Positions 45,408 to 57,452 of a stretch of 64,000 nucleotides of DNA are shown here, piece after piece. Made by a program: the position numbers and the translations under genes. Positions within the stretch are counted from its first letter, which is position 1, and each line of letters begins with the position of its first letter. This DNA is from Xanthobacter dioxanivorans. Its GTDB lineage: Bacteria; Pseudomonadota; Alphaproteobacteria; Rhizobiales; Xanthobacteraceae. The stretch is taken from the NCBI RefSeq assembly GCF_016807805.1, contig NZ_CP063362.1, positions 4,506,501-4,570,500 on the forward strand, in the 5' to 3' direction. The notes beneath the pieces are model-generated. The model saw only the letters and a list, made by a program, of their open reading frames with translations. It searched no databases and was not told where the DNA came from.

Positions 45408-45977
45408 TCAGGCGTCAGTTTCCAGGCCTTCGCGGCCCTCGATCTTGAGTTTCGTCGGCAGGCCGTCGATGCTTTCGAGATTATGATCGGCCCAGTAGTC
45501 GACCATGCCTTCGCCTTGTGCGCGGGCCCACTGGTTGAGCGTGCTGCGCTCCTTCTTGAGTTCGTATTCGGGAATGCCAAAACCGCAGGATGTCTGCAGC
45601 GACGAGATGTCCGCGACGAAGATCTGGCGCACGCCGGGCAGCTTCGGGAACAGAGCGTAAAATTCGTCCCAATTTTCCTCGCCGGGCTGCACGATGGTGG
45701 CGACGCCGTAAAGCCGCAAGATCATCGGCTGCTTGCCGAAGCTCATGAACATGAACGTAATGCGGCCATTTTCACTGACGTGCGCCGCAGTTTCGTTTCC
45801 GCTTCCAGTTACATCAAGATAAGCGACGCGGTTGTGGCTCACGATGCGAAAGGTATCCATGCCTTTTGGCGACACGTTCACGCGCCCGTTCAGGGGGGCG
45901 GTCGCGACCAAGAACATCTTTCGTCTATCGATGAACTCGGAAAAAGATTGGTCAATCTTGTCGTAAAACCGGGACAT
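45408..45977 (-). CDS. Pyridoxamine 5'-phosphate oxidase family protein
   Basis: A 189-residue split-barrel flavin-type protein. FIDRRKMFLVATAPLNGRVN, SPKGMDTFRIVSHNRVAYLD and TGSGNETAAHVSENGRITFM form the usual FMN-binding core. The C-terminal helix part includes GFGIPEYELKKERSTLNQWA. Members of this subgroup are often annotated as PPOX-type F420/FMN proteins of unknown substrate. It is the first gene of the operon running PNPOx, RraA-like, reductase, nitrilase, YciI, with only 2 bp before the RraA-like gene. The ATG at MSRFYDKID is preferred over an upstream in-frame ATG. Confidence 0.83.
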   Translation of the reverse strand: MSRFYDKIDQSFSEFIDRRKMFLVATAPLNGRVNVSPKGMDTFRIVSHNRVAYLDVTGSGNETAAHVSENGRITFMFMSFGKQPMILRLYGVATIVQPGEENWDEFYALFPKLPGVRQIFVADISSLQTSCGFGIPEYELKKERSTLNQWARAQGEGMVDYWADHNLESIDGLPTKLKIEGREGLETDA

Positions 45978-46288
45978 CAGCCTCTCCGGATTGAGATGAT
46001 CGAGGCCCCTTTGACTAACAGAGGCACCGATTGCTAATCGCGCGACAAATTGCGAATGAAGGATGTCAAAAAACTCAAGTCTCGCCACCCCTGTCCAGGA
46101 ATAGGCAATTCTCTCCTAATGCCGCACGATATCGCCGCTTATTTGTGCGGGTCTGGTGATTTGACGGGCACTCCATGTGGCTCAAAGCTTTCGCATTTCT
46201 GACTTGAGATTTTTGGAATTGGGGGTGCGAAAGTTTCCGGGCATCGTCGGCGGCAACGACAAATCGGAACAGAGGGAATTTTATTCCG
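45978..46288. promoter_or_regulatory. Divergent control region of nitrilase operon and Liv operon
   Basis: 311 bp without a gene. It must hold the promoters of both operons. An inverted repeat CTTTCGCA...TGCGAAAG lies at 46188-46233, close to the Liv side, and GAGGGAATTTTATTCC just before the binding-protein start includes the ribosome site. Confidence 0.45.
46188..46233. promoter_or_regulatory. Spaced inverted repeat upstream of the Liv operon
   Basis: CTTTCGCA at 46188-46195 and TGCGAAAG at 46226-46233 are perfect complements 30 bp apart, about three helical turns, ending 55 bp before the binding-protein start. The spacing suits two operator half-sites on one DNA face. Confidence 0.35.
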
Positions 46289-47416
46289 ATGAATATGTCC
46301 AAATCCGCCTGTCTCGGCGCGCTTCTGTTGGCGTTGGCGATGCCGGCGCTCGCCAACGACGCCGACCCGATCCCCCTCGGGGTGGTCCAGGTTTTGAGCG
46401 GCCCGCAGTCTAAATATGGCGCGAACGCCAACAAGGGCATCGAACTCGCCGCCGAGGAAATCAACAAGGCAGGCGGCATCAACGGCCGTCCTATCAGGCT
46501 GTTCACCGAAGATACGGCCGGCAGCAAGGACCAAGCGATCAATGCGGTCCGTAAGGTCATCGGCCAAAACAAGGTCGTGCTGGTGATCGGGCCGACGCTG
46601 AGCACCGAGGTGTTCGCCGCGACGCCGATCGCCAACCAGCGCGGCGTGCCATCTGTCGCTTTGACCGCGACGGCGCCAGGTATCGCCGCGATCGGCGAAT
46701 TCTCGTTCCGCGCCTCGTTGCCGGAAGATCGCCTCATCCCGGCCAGCCTGAAGCGCGCCAAGAAGCTGTACGACATCAAGCGCGCGGCGATCCTGTTCGC
46801 CAACGACGATTCCAACATGAAAAGCTCGGCGGATATCTTCAAGAAGGAAGCCGCCGCCAACGGCATCGAGGTCGTCGCGGTCGAAGCCTTCAGCTCCAGG
46901 GACTCGGACTTCTCGGCGCAGCTCACCAAGTTCGCCGGCCTCGGCGTCGACAGCGTGCTGGTCGGCGCCTATCCGGATGCCGGCGCGTCCATCCTGACGC
47001 AGGCGCGCCGTCTCGGCTTGTCCAAGGTTCGCTTCATCGGCGGCAACGGCTTCAATTCGCCGAAGATCATCGAACTCGCCGGCCCGGCCGCCGAAGGCGC
47101 GATGGTGAGCGGCCCCTGGTCGATCGCCAAGGAAGACGAAGCCAACAGGACGTTCATCGCCGCCTATCAGGCCAAATACGGTGAAGTGCCCGATCAGTTC
47201 GGCGCCCAGGGTTATGACGGGATGAAGCTCGTGGCTCAGGCGCTGAAGAACGCCGGCGCCACGATCGACACGGGTTCGATCCGCACCGCCCTGCAGAACG
47301 TCGAATTCAAAGGCGTCATGGGTCCGTTCCGCTTCGACCAGAACCGTGAAGCCGCGTTGTCCGACGGGGCCGTGACCTTCGAGGTCGTCAACGGCGCCTT
47401 CAAGATCGTGCAGTAA
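46289..47416 (+). CDS. Branched-chain amino acid-type ABC transporter substrate-binding protein
   Basis: A 375-residue periplasmic binding protein of the LivJ/Peripla_BP_6 family. The signal peptide is MNMSKSACLGALLLALAMPALA. Characteristic segments are GVVQVLSGPQSKYGANANKG, EEINKAGGINGRPIRLFTED, the first-lobe VIGPTLSTEVFAATPIANQR and the second-lobe FAGLGVDSVLVGAYPDAGAS. It delivers ligand to the four Liv components downstream. The family covers amino acids, amides, urea and aromatic acids, and the ligand cannot be read from sequence. The neighbouring nitrilase cluster hints at a nitrile- or amide-related acid. Confidence 0.9.
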   Translation: MNMSKSACLGALLLALAMPALANDADPIPLGVVQVLSGPQSKYGANANKGIELAAEEINKAGGINGRPIRLFTEDTAGSKDQAINAVRKVIGQNKVVLVIGPTLSTEVFAATPIANQRGVPSVALTATAPGIAAIGEFSFRASLPEDRLIPASLKRAKKLYDIKRAAILFANDDSNMKSSADIFKKEAAANGIEVVAVEAFSSRDSDFSAQLTKFAGLGVDSVLVGAYPDAGASILTQARRLGLSKVRFIGGNGFNSPKIIELAGPAAEGAMVSGPWSIAKEDEANRTFIAAYQAKYGEVPDQFGAQGYDGMKLVAQALKNAGATIDTGSIRTALQNVEFKGVMGPFRFDQNREAALSDGAVTFEVVNGAFKIVQ

Positions 47417-47455
47417 AGCCAGCCCGGACGGGGCGCGGTCGACGAAGGTGAGACG

Positions 47456-48337
47456 ATGCTGGCGCAACAACTCCTCAATGGGCTGGTCCTGGGCACCATC
47501 TATTGCCTGTTCTCGATCGGCTTCAATTTGATCTTCGGTGTGCTTCACGTGATCAATCTGGTCTATGGCGTCTATTTCGCCATAGGCGCCTATGCTGCCC
47601 TTGTGCTCGCCACCACTTTCGGGTTGCCTTTCGTCGCGGTCGTGCCGGCGGTGGTCTGCGTGGTCGGCCTGATCGCTGCGGCGATCGACTGGGTGGTGCT
47701 GACGCCGCTCAAGGGCCGGGACGGGCGCTATCTGGCCTCTCTGATCATCACGATGGGCGCCGCGCTGTTCCTGTACTCCGTGCTGGCGCACGCCTTCGGG
47801 GTCGAAGCCCGCCGCTTCCCGAACGACTTCGGCCCGAGCGCGCTGTACCGCTTCGGCAACATCTCCATCACCGGCGTGCAGATCGCCATTCTGGCGATCT
47901 CGCCGCTGCTCATCGGCGGGCTCGTCTATTTTCTCAGGTACTCGCGGTGGGGCATTGCGATCCGCGCCGCGGCCGACAACGAGCGCGCCTCGCTCATCGT
48001 CGGCATCAATCCGACGCTGATCACGCTCGGCGTTTCGTTTCTCGCCGCCGCGCTGTCGGCGACGGCGGGCATGCTGATCGGGCTGAACTTCAATGCTGTC
48101 CAACCCTATATGGGCGAGTTCATGATGCTTCGCGGCTTTGCCATTGTCATAATCGGCGGCCTGGGGAGCCTGCCGGGCGCCGCCATTGCCGGGCTTGCGC
48201 TCGGCATCATGGAAATTCTCACCTCGGCCTACGGTTCGTCGCTCTACCGGGAGGTTCTGACCTTCGCCTTGCTTCTCCTCACACTTTGGGTCTTCCCCAA
48301 TGGCTTGGTGAAGCAGATCAATGCGAGGCGGCCATGA
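47456..48337 (+). CDS. livH: Branched-chain amino acid-type ABC permease (LivH)
   Basis: A 293-residue inner-membrane permease with about eight helices. It starts directly with LLNGLVLGTIYCLFSIGFNL and has the LivH landmark GVLHVINLVYGVYFAIGAYA. The ATPase-coupling loop is RYSRWGIAIRAAADNERAS, followed by AALSATAGMLIGL and GGLGSLPGAAIAGLALGIME. It overlaps livM by ATGA and follows the binding protein by 39 bp. Confidence 0.9.
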   Translation: MLAQQLLNGLVLGTIYCLFSIGFNLIFGVLHVINLVYGVYFAIGAYAALVLATTFGLPFVAVVPAVVCVVGLIAAAIDWVVLTPLKGRDGRYLASLIITMGAALFLYSVLAHAFGVEARRFPNDFGPSALYRFGNISITGVQIAILAISPLLIGGLVYFLRYSRWGIAIRAAADNERASLIVGINPTLITLGVSFLAAALSATAGMLIGLNFNAVQPYMGEFMMLRGFAIVIIGGLGSLPGAAIAGLALGIMEILTSAYGSSLYREVLTFALLLLTLWVFPNGLVKQINARRP

Positions 48338-49168
48338 GCTTCGAAGATCTGTGGTGGACCTATGAAAGCCTGGTCCTGTCGATCGGCATCAACTGTCTCC
48401 TGGCGCTGTCGGTCTACCTCGTGCTGGCGACGGGCCAGATGTTTCTCGCGCAAGGCGCGTTTATGGCGATCGGCGCCTACACGAGCGCGATGCTCAGCCT
48501 GAAATGCGGGCTTGCCTTGCCGGTGACGCTTGTGCTGGCCATGACCGTGTCGGGATTGGTGGCCTTCGCCATCTGCTGGCCGATGCTGCGCCTTTCCGGC
48601 GTCTATCTCGGGATTGCCACCATCGCCTTTGGCGAAGTGTTGCGCGCCGTCATCATCAATTCGGAGCCGCTCGGCGGCGCCCTTGGCCTCAACGGAATTC
48701 CGACGTCGGCCTCGCCCGCGCTCATCTATGGCGCCGTGCTGATTTGCATCGTGGGCTGCTTCGCCGCGATCCGCTCGAAAGTCGGGCGGGCGATGGAGGC
48801 GATCCGGTCCGACGAGACGGCGGCGCAGGTGCTCGGTATCAACGTCTTCCGTTACAAGATGGCGGTGGTCGTGGTCGCCGCGATGGTCGCGAGCGCCGCC
48901 GGCGTGCTGAACGCGCATTCACACTCCTCCATCAGCCCCGAGGACTTCAGCTTCGAGGCGACGGTCACAATTTTGAGCTTCGCCATCATGGGCGGCATCT
49001 CGACGCCCATCGGCGCCGTGCTTGGCGCGGCGATCCTGACCAGCCTGCCGGAGGCGCTGCGCGGGCTCGCCGATTACCGGTCGCTCATCAACGGCCTCAT
49101 CATCGTCCTCGTGGTCGCCTTCCGGCCCGAGGGCCTGGTGTCCTGGCGCGTGCCGAAGGCCCGGCGCC

Positions 49169-49176
<8 letters not shown>
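48334..49176 (+). CDS. livM: Branched-chain amino acid-type ABC permease (LivM)
   Basis: A 280-residue permease paired with LivH. Typical blocks are GQMFLAQGAFMAIGAYTSAM, LSGVYLGIATIAFGEVLRAV, the coupling loop RSKVGRAMEAIRSDETAAQV and MGGISTPIGAVLGAAILTSL. The start ATG overlaps the livH stop, and its 3' end overlaps livG by 8 bp. The long upstream open frame is a shadow of livH. It completes the transmembrane channel of the importer. Confidence 0.9.
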
Positions 49177-49941
<765 letters not shown>

Positions 49942-49945
<4 letters not shown>

Positions 49946-50667
49946 ACCCGGCGCTTCAGATCAGGGATCTGGTCCTCGCCTACGGCGGCATCACCGCGGT
50001 CAAGGGCGTCAGTCTCGACGTTCCGGCCGGCAAGACGGTCTGTCTCGTCGGCGCCAACGGCGCGGGCAAGACCAGCGTGATGCGCGCGATCTCCGGCCTC
50101 GTCAAAGCCAAGGCCGGCAGCATCCGCTATTTCGGCGACGAACTCACCGGCCGCCATCCGGCCGGCATGGCGGCGCGCGGCATCGCCCACGTTCCGGAAG
50201 GCCGGGAGACCTTCCAGCGGCTCTCCGTCGAGGAAAGCCTGCGCATGGGGGGCTTCCGGCTCCCTCGAGCGGAGTTCGGGCACCGGCGCGACGCCATGTT
50301 CGAGACCTTCCCGCGCCTCAAGGAGCGGCGGACCCAATTGTCGGGGCTCTTGTCCGGCGGTGAACAGCAGATGTTGGCGATGGCCCGCGCGCTGATTTCC
50401 AATCCCAAGCTGCTGCTGCTCGACGAGCCGAGCATGGGACTGGCGCCGAACATCGTCGATGAGGTGTTCCAGGTCATCGCCGACCTGCGCCAGACGGACA
50501 CGACCGTGCTCCTGGTCGAGCAGAACGCGCTGCGGGCGCTGGAGCTCGCCGACTACGCCTACGTGATGGAGACCGGCTCCATCGTGATCGAAGGCGAGGG
50601 CCGGCAGCTGGCGAACGATCCGAGGATCACGACCGCCTATCTCGGCGGAGAGGGGGATTGTCTGTGA
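49942..50667 (+). CDS. livF: Branched-chain amino acid-type ABC ATPase (LivF)
   Basis: A 241-residue ATPase. Walker A is [16 protein letters not shown], the LivF block [20 protein letters not shown] follows, then the signature [15 protein letters not shown] and Walker [14 protein letters not shown] with [19 protein letters not shown]. It dimerises with LivG to power uptake. Its stop overlaps the start of the SDR gene (TGATG), so the SDR belongs to the same operon and probably acts on the imported compound. Confidence 0.92.
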
Positions 50668-51383
50668 TGGCCCGAACCGCACTCGTCACCGGAGCCACCC
50701 GCGGCATCGGCGCCGCAATCGCCCGCAACCTGGCGGCATCCGGCGCCGAGGTCGTTGGCATCGCCCGCCACGAACCGGCGCAGTTCGATGGCACGTTCTT
50801 CAAGTGCGATCTCCACGACACCGCACAGCGCACCAGGACCTTCGCCACGATCGCTGACCGGCATGGCATCGACATCGTCATCAACAATGTCGGCGCCGCA
50901 CGCATCGAGCCGACCGGCTCGATTACCAAGGACGCGCTCGACGAGATGTGGAGCGTCAATGTCGAGGCGACGGTCGAGGCCATCCAGGCATTTCTGCCGC
51001 GCATGAAGCAGCAATCCTGGGGCCGCATCGTCAATATCGCCAGTGGCGCCATTCTCGGCAAGCCGGGCCGGGGCGGCTATTCGGCGACCAAGGCCGCGCT
51101 GGTCGGCCTGTCGCGTACCATGGCGATTGATCTTGCGTCGTTCGGCATCACGGTCAATGTGGTGAGCCCCGGTCAGATCCGGACCGAACTTTTTCTCGTC
51201 AACAATCCGCTGGACGATCCCAGGACAAGGGCCAACCTGGCGGGCATTCCGTCGAAGCGTGTGGGGGAGCCGGAAGAAGTCGCGTCGGCGGTGGCCTTTT
51301 TTGCATCCGAAACGTCAAGCTACGTGACGGGGCAACTGCTTTATGTATGCGGCGGCCTGACGGTCGGCAAAATGCCGAATTGA
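50667..51383 (+). CDS. SDR family oxidoreductase at the end of the Liv operon
   Basis: A 238-residue classical SDR. Cofactor loop [16 protein letters not shown] at about residues 8-23, [14 protein letters not shown] in place of the usual NNAG, catalytic serine in [23 protein letters not shown] for the Tyr/Lys pair and the C-terminal [20 protein letters not shown]. The ATG overlaps the livF stop and has GGAGAGGGGG upstream; an in-frame TTG nine bases earlier is possible. NNVG instead of NNAG is a minor deviation. Translation coupled to a transporter suggests a catabolic step on its cargo. Confidence 0.88.
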   Translation: MARTALVTGATRGIGAAIARNLAASGAEVVGIARHEPAQFDGTFFKCDLHDTAQRTRTFATIADRHGIDIVINNVGAARIEPTGSITKDALDEMWSVNVEATVEAIQAFLPRMKQQSWGRIVNIASGAILGKPGRGGYSATKAALVGLSRTMAIDLASFGITVNVVSPGQIRTELFLVNNPLDDPRTRANLAGIPSKRVGEPEEVASAVAFFASETSSYVTGQLLYVCGGLTVGKMPN

Positions 51384-51401
51384 GGCATCGGCCCGTTGCT
51401 A

Positions 51402-51980
51402 TTACGTGCGCCTCTGCCAGGGGTGCAGCACGAACCGCAATTTCCCTTGGACGACATCGTGTCGAGCCAGGACCTCATTCAATTCGCCTCTCCCGATCGA
51501 AAGGGTCTCGGCAAGCCTCGTAGCGATCTCTTCGATCGCGGCTTGTGAATTTTCGTGCGATACGATCCGTTTGGCCTTGTCCGTGCAGTAACCGACGAAC
51601 ATTGCATCGTGGTCGGGGCTCAGATCGAGTTGCGACCGCAGCTTGTTGATCTCGGCGTCATCGGCGCGATGGGAGTCCACGAGCGGGATATAGAGCGGGG
51701 CCAGCTTCTTCCAGTATTCTGCTTCAGCGAGTTGTCCAGCCAGAAGAATGACGAAGGCGTCCTCGGCGAAGCGCCGGTCAGCCTTGACATTCAAATCCAA
51801 AAACACTGTGGGCTCGCTCTCGAACCGCGTCTCTCCACTTAGCCCATGCGGTGGTCGAAGCACCACCTCGGTCACATTCTTCATCAGGAAGGTTGCCACC
51901 AGGGCGTGCCCGGCCTCATGAATGGCGGTCGCCTTTCGTCTGACGGCCAAGGGTATTTCATGAGCAGGCGTGAGGATCAT
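51402..51980 (-). CDS. Stand-alone M41 (FtsH)-like metallopeptidase
   Basis: A 192-residue cytosolic protein with a zinc-protease motif HEAGHALVA at residues 21-29, a beta segment VTEVVLRPPHGLSGETRF and LLAGQLAEAEYWK, which parallels the LAGRAAEE helix that carries the third ligand region in FtsH. Helices with DDAEINKLRSQLDL and IEEIATRLAETLSI correspond to the end of the M41 domain. There is no AAA ATPase and no membrane anchor. Such truncated M41-like proteins are known but uncharacterised. It is convergent with the SDR gene and otherwise isolated. Confidence 0.75.
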   Translation of the reverse strand: MILTPAHEIPLAVRRKATAIHEAGHALVATFLMKNVTEVVLRPPHGLSGETRFESEPTVFLDLNVKADRRFAEDAFVILLAGQLAEAEYWKKLAPLYIPLVDSHRADDAEINKLRSQLDLSPDHDAMFVGYCTDKAKRIVSHENSQAAIEEIATRLAETLSIGRGELNEVLARHDVVQGKLRFVLHPWQRRT

Positions 51981-52312
51981 CGCAGCAATTCGCTATAGCA
52001 GAAATGGATGGCTACAGGTCTTATATCATGCCGGTCTCCATCCGCTGAGGCTCGCCGGATCCCGCTGCCGGCGCGAACTCCCTGCCATATGGAAATTGGC
52101 GGCACCATCAAAGCCTGGCGCGGTTGCGAAGGAAGCCGCTGCGACAGGCAGCGCCGATGGACCGAAGCGGCCCGCCCCTCCCCTGCCCTGCCCGCTGGCC
52201 GGCAACCGCCTGCCGAATGCCGCCCCATCCGGTACAGCCAAGTTGAAACCGTCGCGAAACAATGATGCCTTACACGACCGCCCGCGACGGGCGGGCAGCG
52301 CAGGGGGCGGCG

Positions 52313-54367
<2,055 letters not shown>

Positions 54368-54447
54368 AACACGGCGGACAGGCGCCGGAACGCCTCCCGC
54401 AACACAAGCCGTCCATGGTGCCGGTGTTCACGCCACAGGGACGGCCC

Positions 54448-54888
54448 ATGCACAACGACCAGATCCTCCTTCTCGAGACCAGCTTCGCCGAGGTCCACTC
54501 CGTTGGAGAGGCAGCGGCCGCATTGTTCTACGAGCGGCTGTTCGTTCACGACCCGTCCCTCAGGCGACTGTTCGGCGACACCGACATGACGCAGCAGGGT
54601 CAGAAGCTTTTTGCCGCCCTGCGCCTGGTGGTGAACTCGCTCCGGAACCTGCCGGCCGTGGTGCCGGTGCTGGAAGATCTGGCCGTGCGCCACACCGCCT
54701 ACGGCGTCCGTAACACTCATTATGATACCGTCGGCGTGGCGCTGATCGAGACCCTGTCGCTCTATTTCGGCGCCCGTTTCACACCCGAGCTGCGCGCGGC
54801 CTGGACCGATGCCTACGGGACCGTCGCCTCGGTCATGACCGGAGCGGCCGACCGGGCCGCCGAGCACCAACGCGCCGTCGCCGTGTAG
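54448..54888 (+). CDS. Single-domain bacterial haemoglobin
   Basis: A 146-residue globin of the Vitreoscilla/flavohaemoglobin-head type. The helices read FAEVHSVGEAAAALFYERLF and LRRLFGDTDMTQQGQKLFAA, with a distal-site glutamine candidate in MTQQGQK. The proximal heme ligand is H82 in LAVRHTAYGV, followed by HYDTVGVALIETLSLYFG. There is no reductase domain. Such proteins bind O2 or NO, often in stress defence. It lies directly downstream of the hybrid kinase and is probably co-transcribed with it. An upstream ATG (54415) would add 11 residues. Confidence 0.85.
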   Translation: MHNDQILLLETSFAEVHSVGEAAAALFYERLFVHDPSLRRLFGDTDMTQQGQKLFAALRLVVNSLRNLPAVVPVLEDLAVRHTAYGVRNTHYDTVGVALIETLSLYFGARFTPELRAAWTDAYGTVASVMTGAADRAAEHQRAVAV

Positions 54889-54955
54889 CGCGCCGCAGCC
54901 TTTTCCCTTCGAACGCTGGACGGCGATATCCCCGCAACGCCGTCTTGTGTCGAGC

Positions 54956-54986
54956 CCTCCGGCCGGTCGCACCGATCGGCCGGAGG
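54956..54986. terminator. Bidirectional hairpin between globin and response regulator genes
   Basis: CCTCCGGCCG and CGGCCGGAGG form a perfect 10-bp stem around an 11-nt loop, placed between the convergent stops at 54888 and 54993. Confidence 0.65.
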
Positions 54987-54992
54987 CGTTCG

Positions 54993-55799
54993 TCAGGCGC
55001 CTCGGGGCCCGGGGACGAACAGATAGCCGACGCCCCGCACGGTCTTGATGGCCTGGGGTTTTGCCGGATCGGATTCGATCTTCTTGCGCAGGCGCGTCAC
55101 CCGCACGTCGATGCTGCGGTCAAAGGGGTCATTGTCGCGGGCGTGCGCGAGGTCGAGCAGCCGGTCGCGGGTGAGAACCCGGTTCGGGTTCTGCGTGAAC
55201 ACCTTCAAGAGATCGAATTCCATCGCGGTCAGCATCTCCCGCACCCCGTCCCGTCGCACCAGGCAGTGGGCGTCGAGATCGAGAAAGGCCACGCCGCACG
55301 GCACGAGGTTTGCCGATTCTGCAGTCTCCGTCCCGAGATCCGCCGCCGGCGCCCCGCCGTTCGGCCGGGGTTCCGACGCTGGTGGCGCGGGAGTGGAAGG
55401 TGCGAGAGCGGCAGGCACGAGGGCATGGCGACGCAGCACCGCCCGGATGCGGGCCTTGAGCTCGCGCAGGTCGAACGGCTTCACCACGTAGTCGTCCGCG
55501 CCCACTTCCAGGCCGGCGACCCGGTCCACGATGTCGTCCGCAGCGGTCAGCATGATGATCGGCGTCGGCCCGCCGGAGCGGATGCGGCGGGCGAGGGAAA
55601 GCCCGTCTTCCCGCGGCATGTGCACGTCCATCAGGATAAGGTCGGCGGCCTCGGCTGCGAGCAGCACATCAAGTTCCCGCCCCCCCGAAGCGGAGCGCAC
55701 CGAAAATCCCTGCCCCGTCAGGTACTCGCAAACGGTTTCCCGGAGCGCCTCCTCGTCGTCCACGACGACAACGCGCCAGCCTTTTTCATCCTCTGCCAT
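54993..55799 (-). CDS. OmpR/PhoB family response regulator
   Basis: A 268-residue two-component regulator. Receiver: VVVVDDEEALRETVCEYL, phospho-acceptor D58 in LILMDVHMPREDG, TAAD and KPFDLRELKARI. A proline/alanine-rich linker of about 40 residues, unusually long, joins it to a winged helix: LTAMEFDLLKVFTQNPNRVL, RSIDVRVTRLRKKIESDPA and VRGVGYLFV. No partner kinase gene is adjacent in the same operon; the hybrid kinase across the terminator hairpin is a candidate. It may control genes outside the window. Confidence 0.9.
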   Translation of the reverse strand: MAEDEKGWRVVVVDDEEALRETVCEYLTGQGFSVRSASGGRELDVLLAAEAADLILMDVHMPREDGLSLARRIRSGGPTPIIMLTAADDIVDRVAGLEVGADDYVVKPFDLRELKARIRAVLRRHALVPAALAPSTPAPPASEPRPNGGAPAADLGTETAESANLVPCGVAFLDLDAHCLVRRDGVREMLTAMEFDLLKVFTQNPNRVLTRDRLLDLAHARDNDPFDRSIDVRVTRLRKKIESDPAKPQAIKTVRGVGYLFVPGPRGA

Positions 55800-55905
55800 G
55801 CCCCGCGCCGAAGGCGCTCCCCCTGCCCCAATGCCCGCAAGCGGGCATTTTAGTGTTCGATGCCACGGGACGGAAGATGCTTGAGGCCCGTCCGGCAGGC
55901 CTGGG

Positions 55906-56889
55906 TCAACTACAGTTCGTCACCTGGTTGGAGCAGATGCCGCGCCACCATCCGCGCCGTCCGTCCCGGCTCGTGGTCAGCGCCCAGTTGGCCGAGCAGG
56001 CATGAAGGCGCATGAGCGTGCCGTCGATGGAGAGATTTCCGTCCGGTCCGGCCACATCTGATCCCGGAACAAAATCCTGCGCGTCCACATGGGGTGCCTG
56101 CAACAGATGCTGCACCGGCATCTGCGTGTTGGCGTAGGCGCCGCCGGCTTCCGATGTCCGGATCCAGCCGGTGCCCGAATAGGTCTTCGGATAGCGTTTC
56201 GGCGGCGGGTCGCCATAGGGCGCGCCGGGCGGTGTCGCGTGAGAAATGCGAAACCAGCCGTCCTTGTAGCCGGTGATCTCGAACTCGACGCGCCATCCCG
56301 GCTCCGAGCCCTGGTCGGACTCGGCGGTACGGTGCAGGGGCGCGAGGCGGCCGACGGCCTTCGCCTTGCCGGACGGCGCCGCCCGCACGGCGATGCCCTT
56401 GCGCCCGTTGTGCATCGCCCAGCCGAAGATGTGGCACGGCTCCACCTCCGGCTCGGCCTTCTTCATGGCGGCGAGGGTGCGCAGCAGCTCCATCTCGCTG
56501 TCGTCCACGTCGTCATTCGGCCGCTCGTCCTGACGGCGTGGCCTGAGGGTTGCTGCGACGACGGACAAGATGCCGCCCTCGGTCTTCAGCGTCACATCCA
56601 GCATCTGCCCGGGATCGAACGCACTGCCCGCGCTGGCGGGCTGATCCGCCGCTGCGGGATAGGCGGGGATAGAAGCCGTCTGCGTGCCCGCGTCCAGCGG
56701 CGGGATGCGACCCAGGACGATGCCGGGTGGTAGCTTCGCCTTCGTCTCGGCCACCCAGGCCGCCTCTTCCGCCCATGCCGAGAGCGGCGCCAGGAGCCAC
56801 AGCGCGACGCCGGAGACGAGGGCCACCTGCGCCGCGCCGCGCCGCGCAGGATATGGGGGTCTGCCCCCATGATGGATTTCATCCGGCAC
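55906..56889 (-). CDS. Exported protein with an SH3-like domain, function unknown
   Basis: A 327-residue protein starting at GTG with a hydrophobic signal (VALVSGVALWLLAPLSAWA, cut near AWA-EE). A proline/serine linker region is followed from about residue 155 by a bacterial SH3-like segment: GIAVRAAPSGKAKAVGRLAP, WRVEFEITGYKDGWFRISHA and GTGWIRTSEAGG. The cysteine pair in RLHACSANWALTTSRD and RGICSNQVTNCS at the end could form disulfides. Periplasmic binding to cell-wall material is a guess from the SH3 fold. The next gene upstream, 18 bp away, is also exported, suggesting a pair. Confidence 0.65.
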   Translation of the reverse strand: MPDEIHHGGRPPYPARRGAAQVALVSGVALWLLAPLSAWAEEAAWVAETKAKLPPGIVLGRIPPLDAGTQTASIPAYPAAADQPASAGSAFDPGQMLDVTLKTEGGILSVVAATLRPRRQDERPNDDVDDSEMELLRTLAAMKKAEPEVEPCHIFGWAMHNGRKGIAVRAAPSGKAKAVGRLAPLHRTAESDQGSEPGWRVEFEITGYKDGWFRISHATPPGAPYGDPPPKRYPKTYSGTGWIRTSEAGGAYANTQMPVQHLLQAPHVDAQDFVPGSDVAGPDGNLSIDGTLMRLHACSANWALTTSRDGRRGWWRGICSNQVTNCS

Positions 56890-56907
56890 ACCTCACTTGG
56901 GCGAGTC

Positions 56908-57291
56908 TCACTTGGGCGCGACGACGCGCAGGCGCGTCGCGTAGGGTTCGACCCTGAGGCTGTCGTGGCCGAGGATGCTGATGCGGCGCAGGGGTGCCTG
57001 CTCCAGCTCGCCGTCCGCGCCCTTGCGCACCGCATATTGCCACACGGTGAGCTCGCCGCTGCCCTTGAGGGCGCGGCCCAGGGCGGTCACGTCATTTCCG
57101 CCGATGGCCTCCGCCTCCTTCGGCCCCACGCCGACCACGATCTCGTCCCGCACGGTGATGATCTTGAAAAGGTTCACGCCCGGCTCCGCGGCTGCGCTGA
57201 AGGCGAAAGCGAGAATGGCGCCGGCTGCAACCAGGGTCGCGGTGAGGCGGCGCGTGGCGCGCGCAAAGGCGAGGGTCGTGAGGGTCCGCAT
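56908..57291 (-). CDS. Small exported protein, function unknown
   Basis: A 127-residue protein with a signal peptide: basic MRTLTTLAFARATRR, then ATLVAAGAILAFAFSAAA cut before EPG. The mature part is short: NLFKIITVRDEIVVGVGPKE, ALGRALKGSGELTVWQYAVR and PLRRISILGHDSLRVEPYAT. It is beta-rich with no cysteine. I do not recognise a family. It is upstream of the SH3-like gene by 18 bp and likely in the same transcript. The upstream open frame of 81 codons is not used. Confidence 0.65.
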   Translation of the reverse strand: MRTLTTLAFARATRRLTATLVAAGAILAFAFSAAAEPGVNLFKIITVRDEIVVGVGPKEAEAIGGNDVTALGRALKGSGELTVWQYAVRKGADGELEQAPLRRISILGHDSLRVEPYATRLRVVAPK

Positions 57292-57452
57292 GGTGAGCTC
57301 CCAGCTCCATTGATGCGGCCACCCTAGCGCCCGCGTGTTTCGCGCCGTTTTCGCCCCCGACCCGAGGCCGCGCCACGCGGCTGAAACATTTGCCCGCGAG
57401 GCCCCGATGCGGTGCGGCATTCCCGCCGCACCGGGGCCACGGCCACGAGCGA

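Noticed and set aside
46139..48103. 654-residue minus-strand open frame over the Liv binding protein and livH
   Set aside because: Composition is Asp/Arg/Gly-rich and non-protein-like; the plus-strand genes have clear families and overlapping starts.
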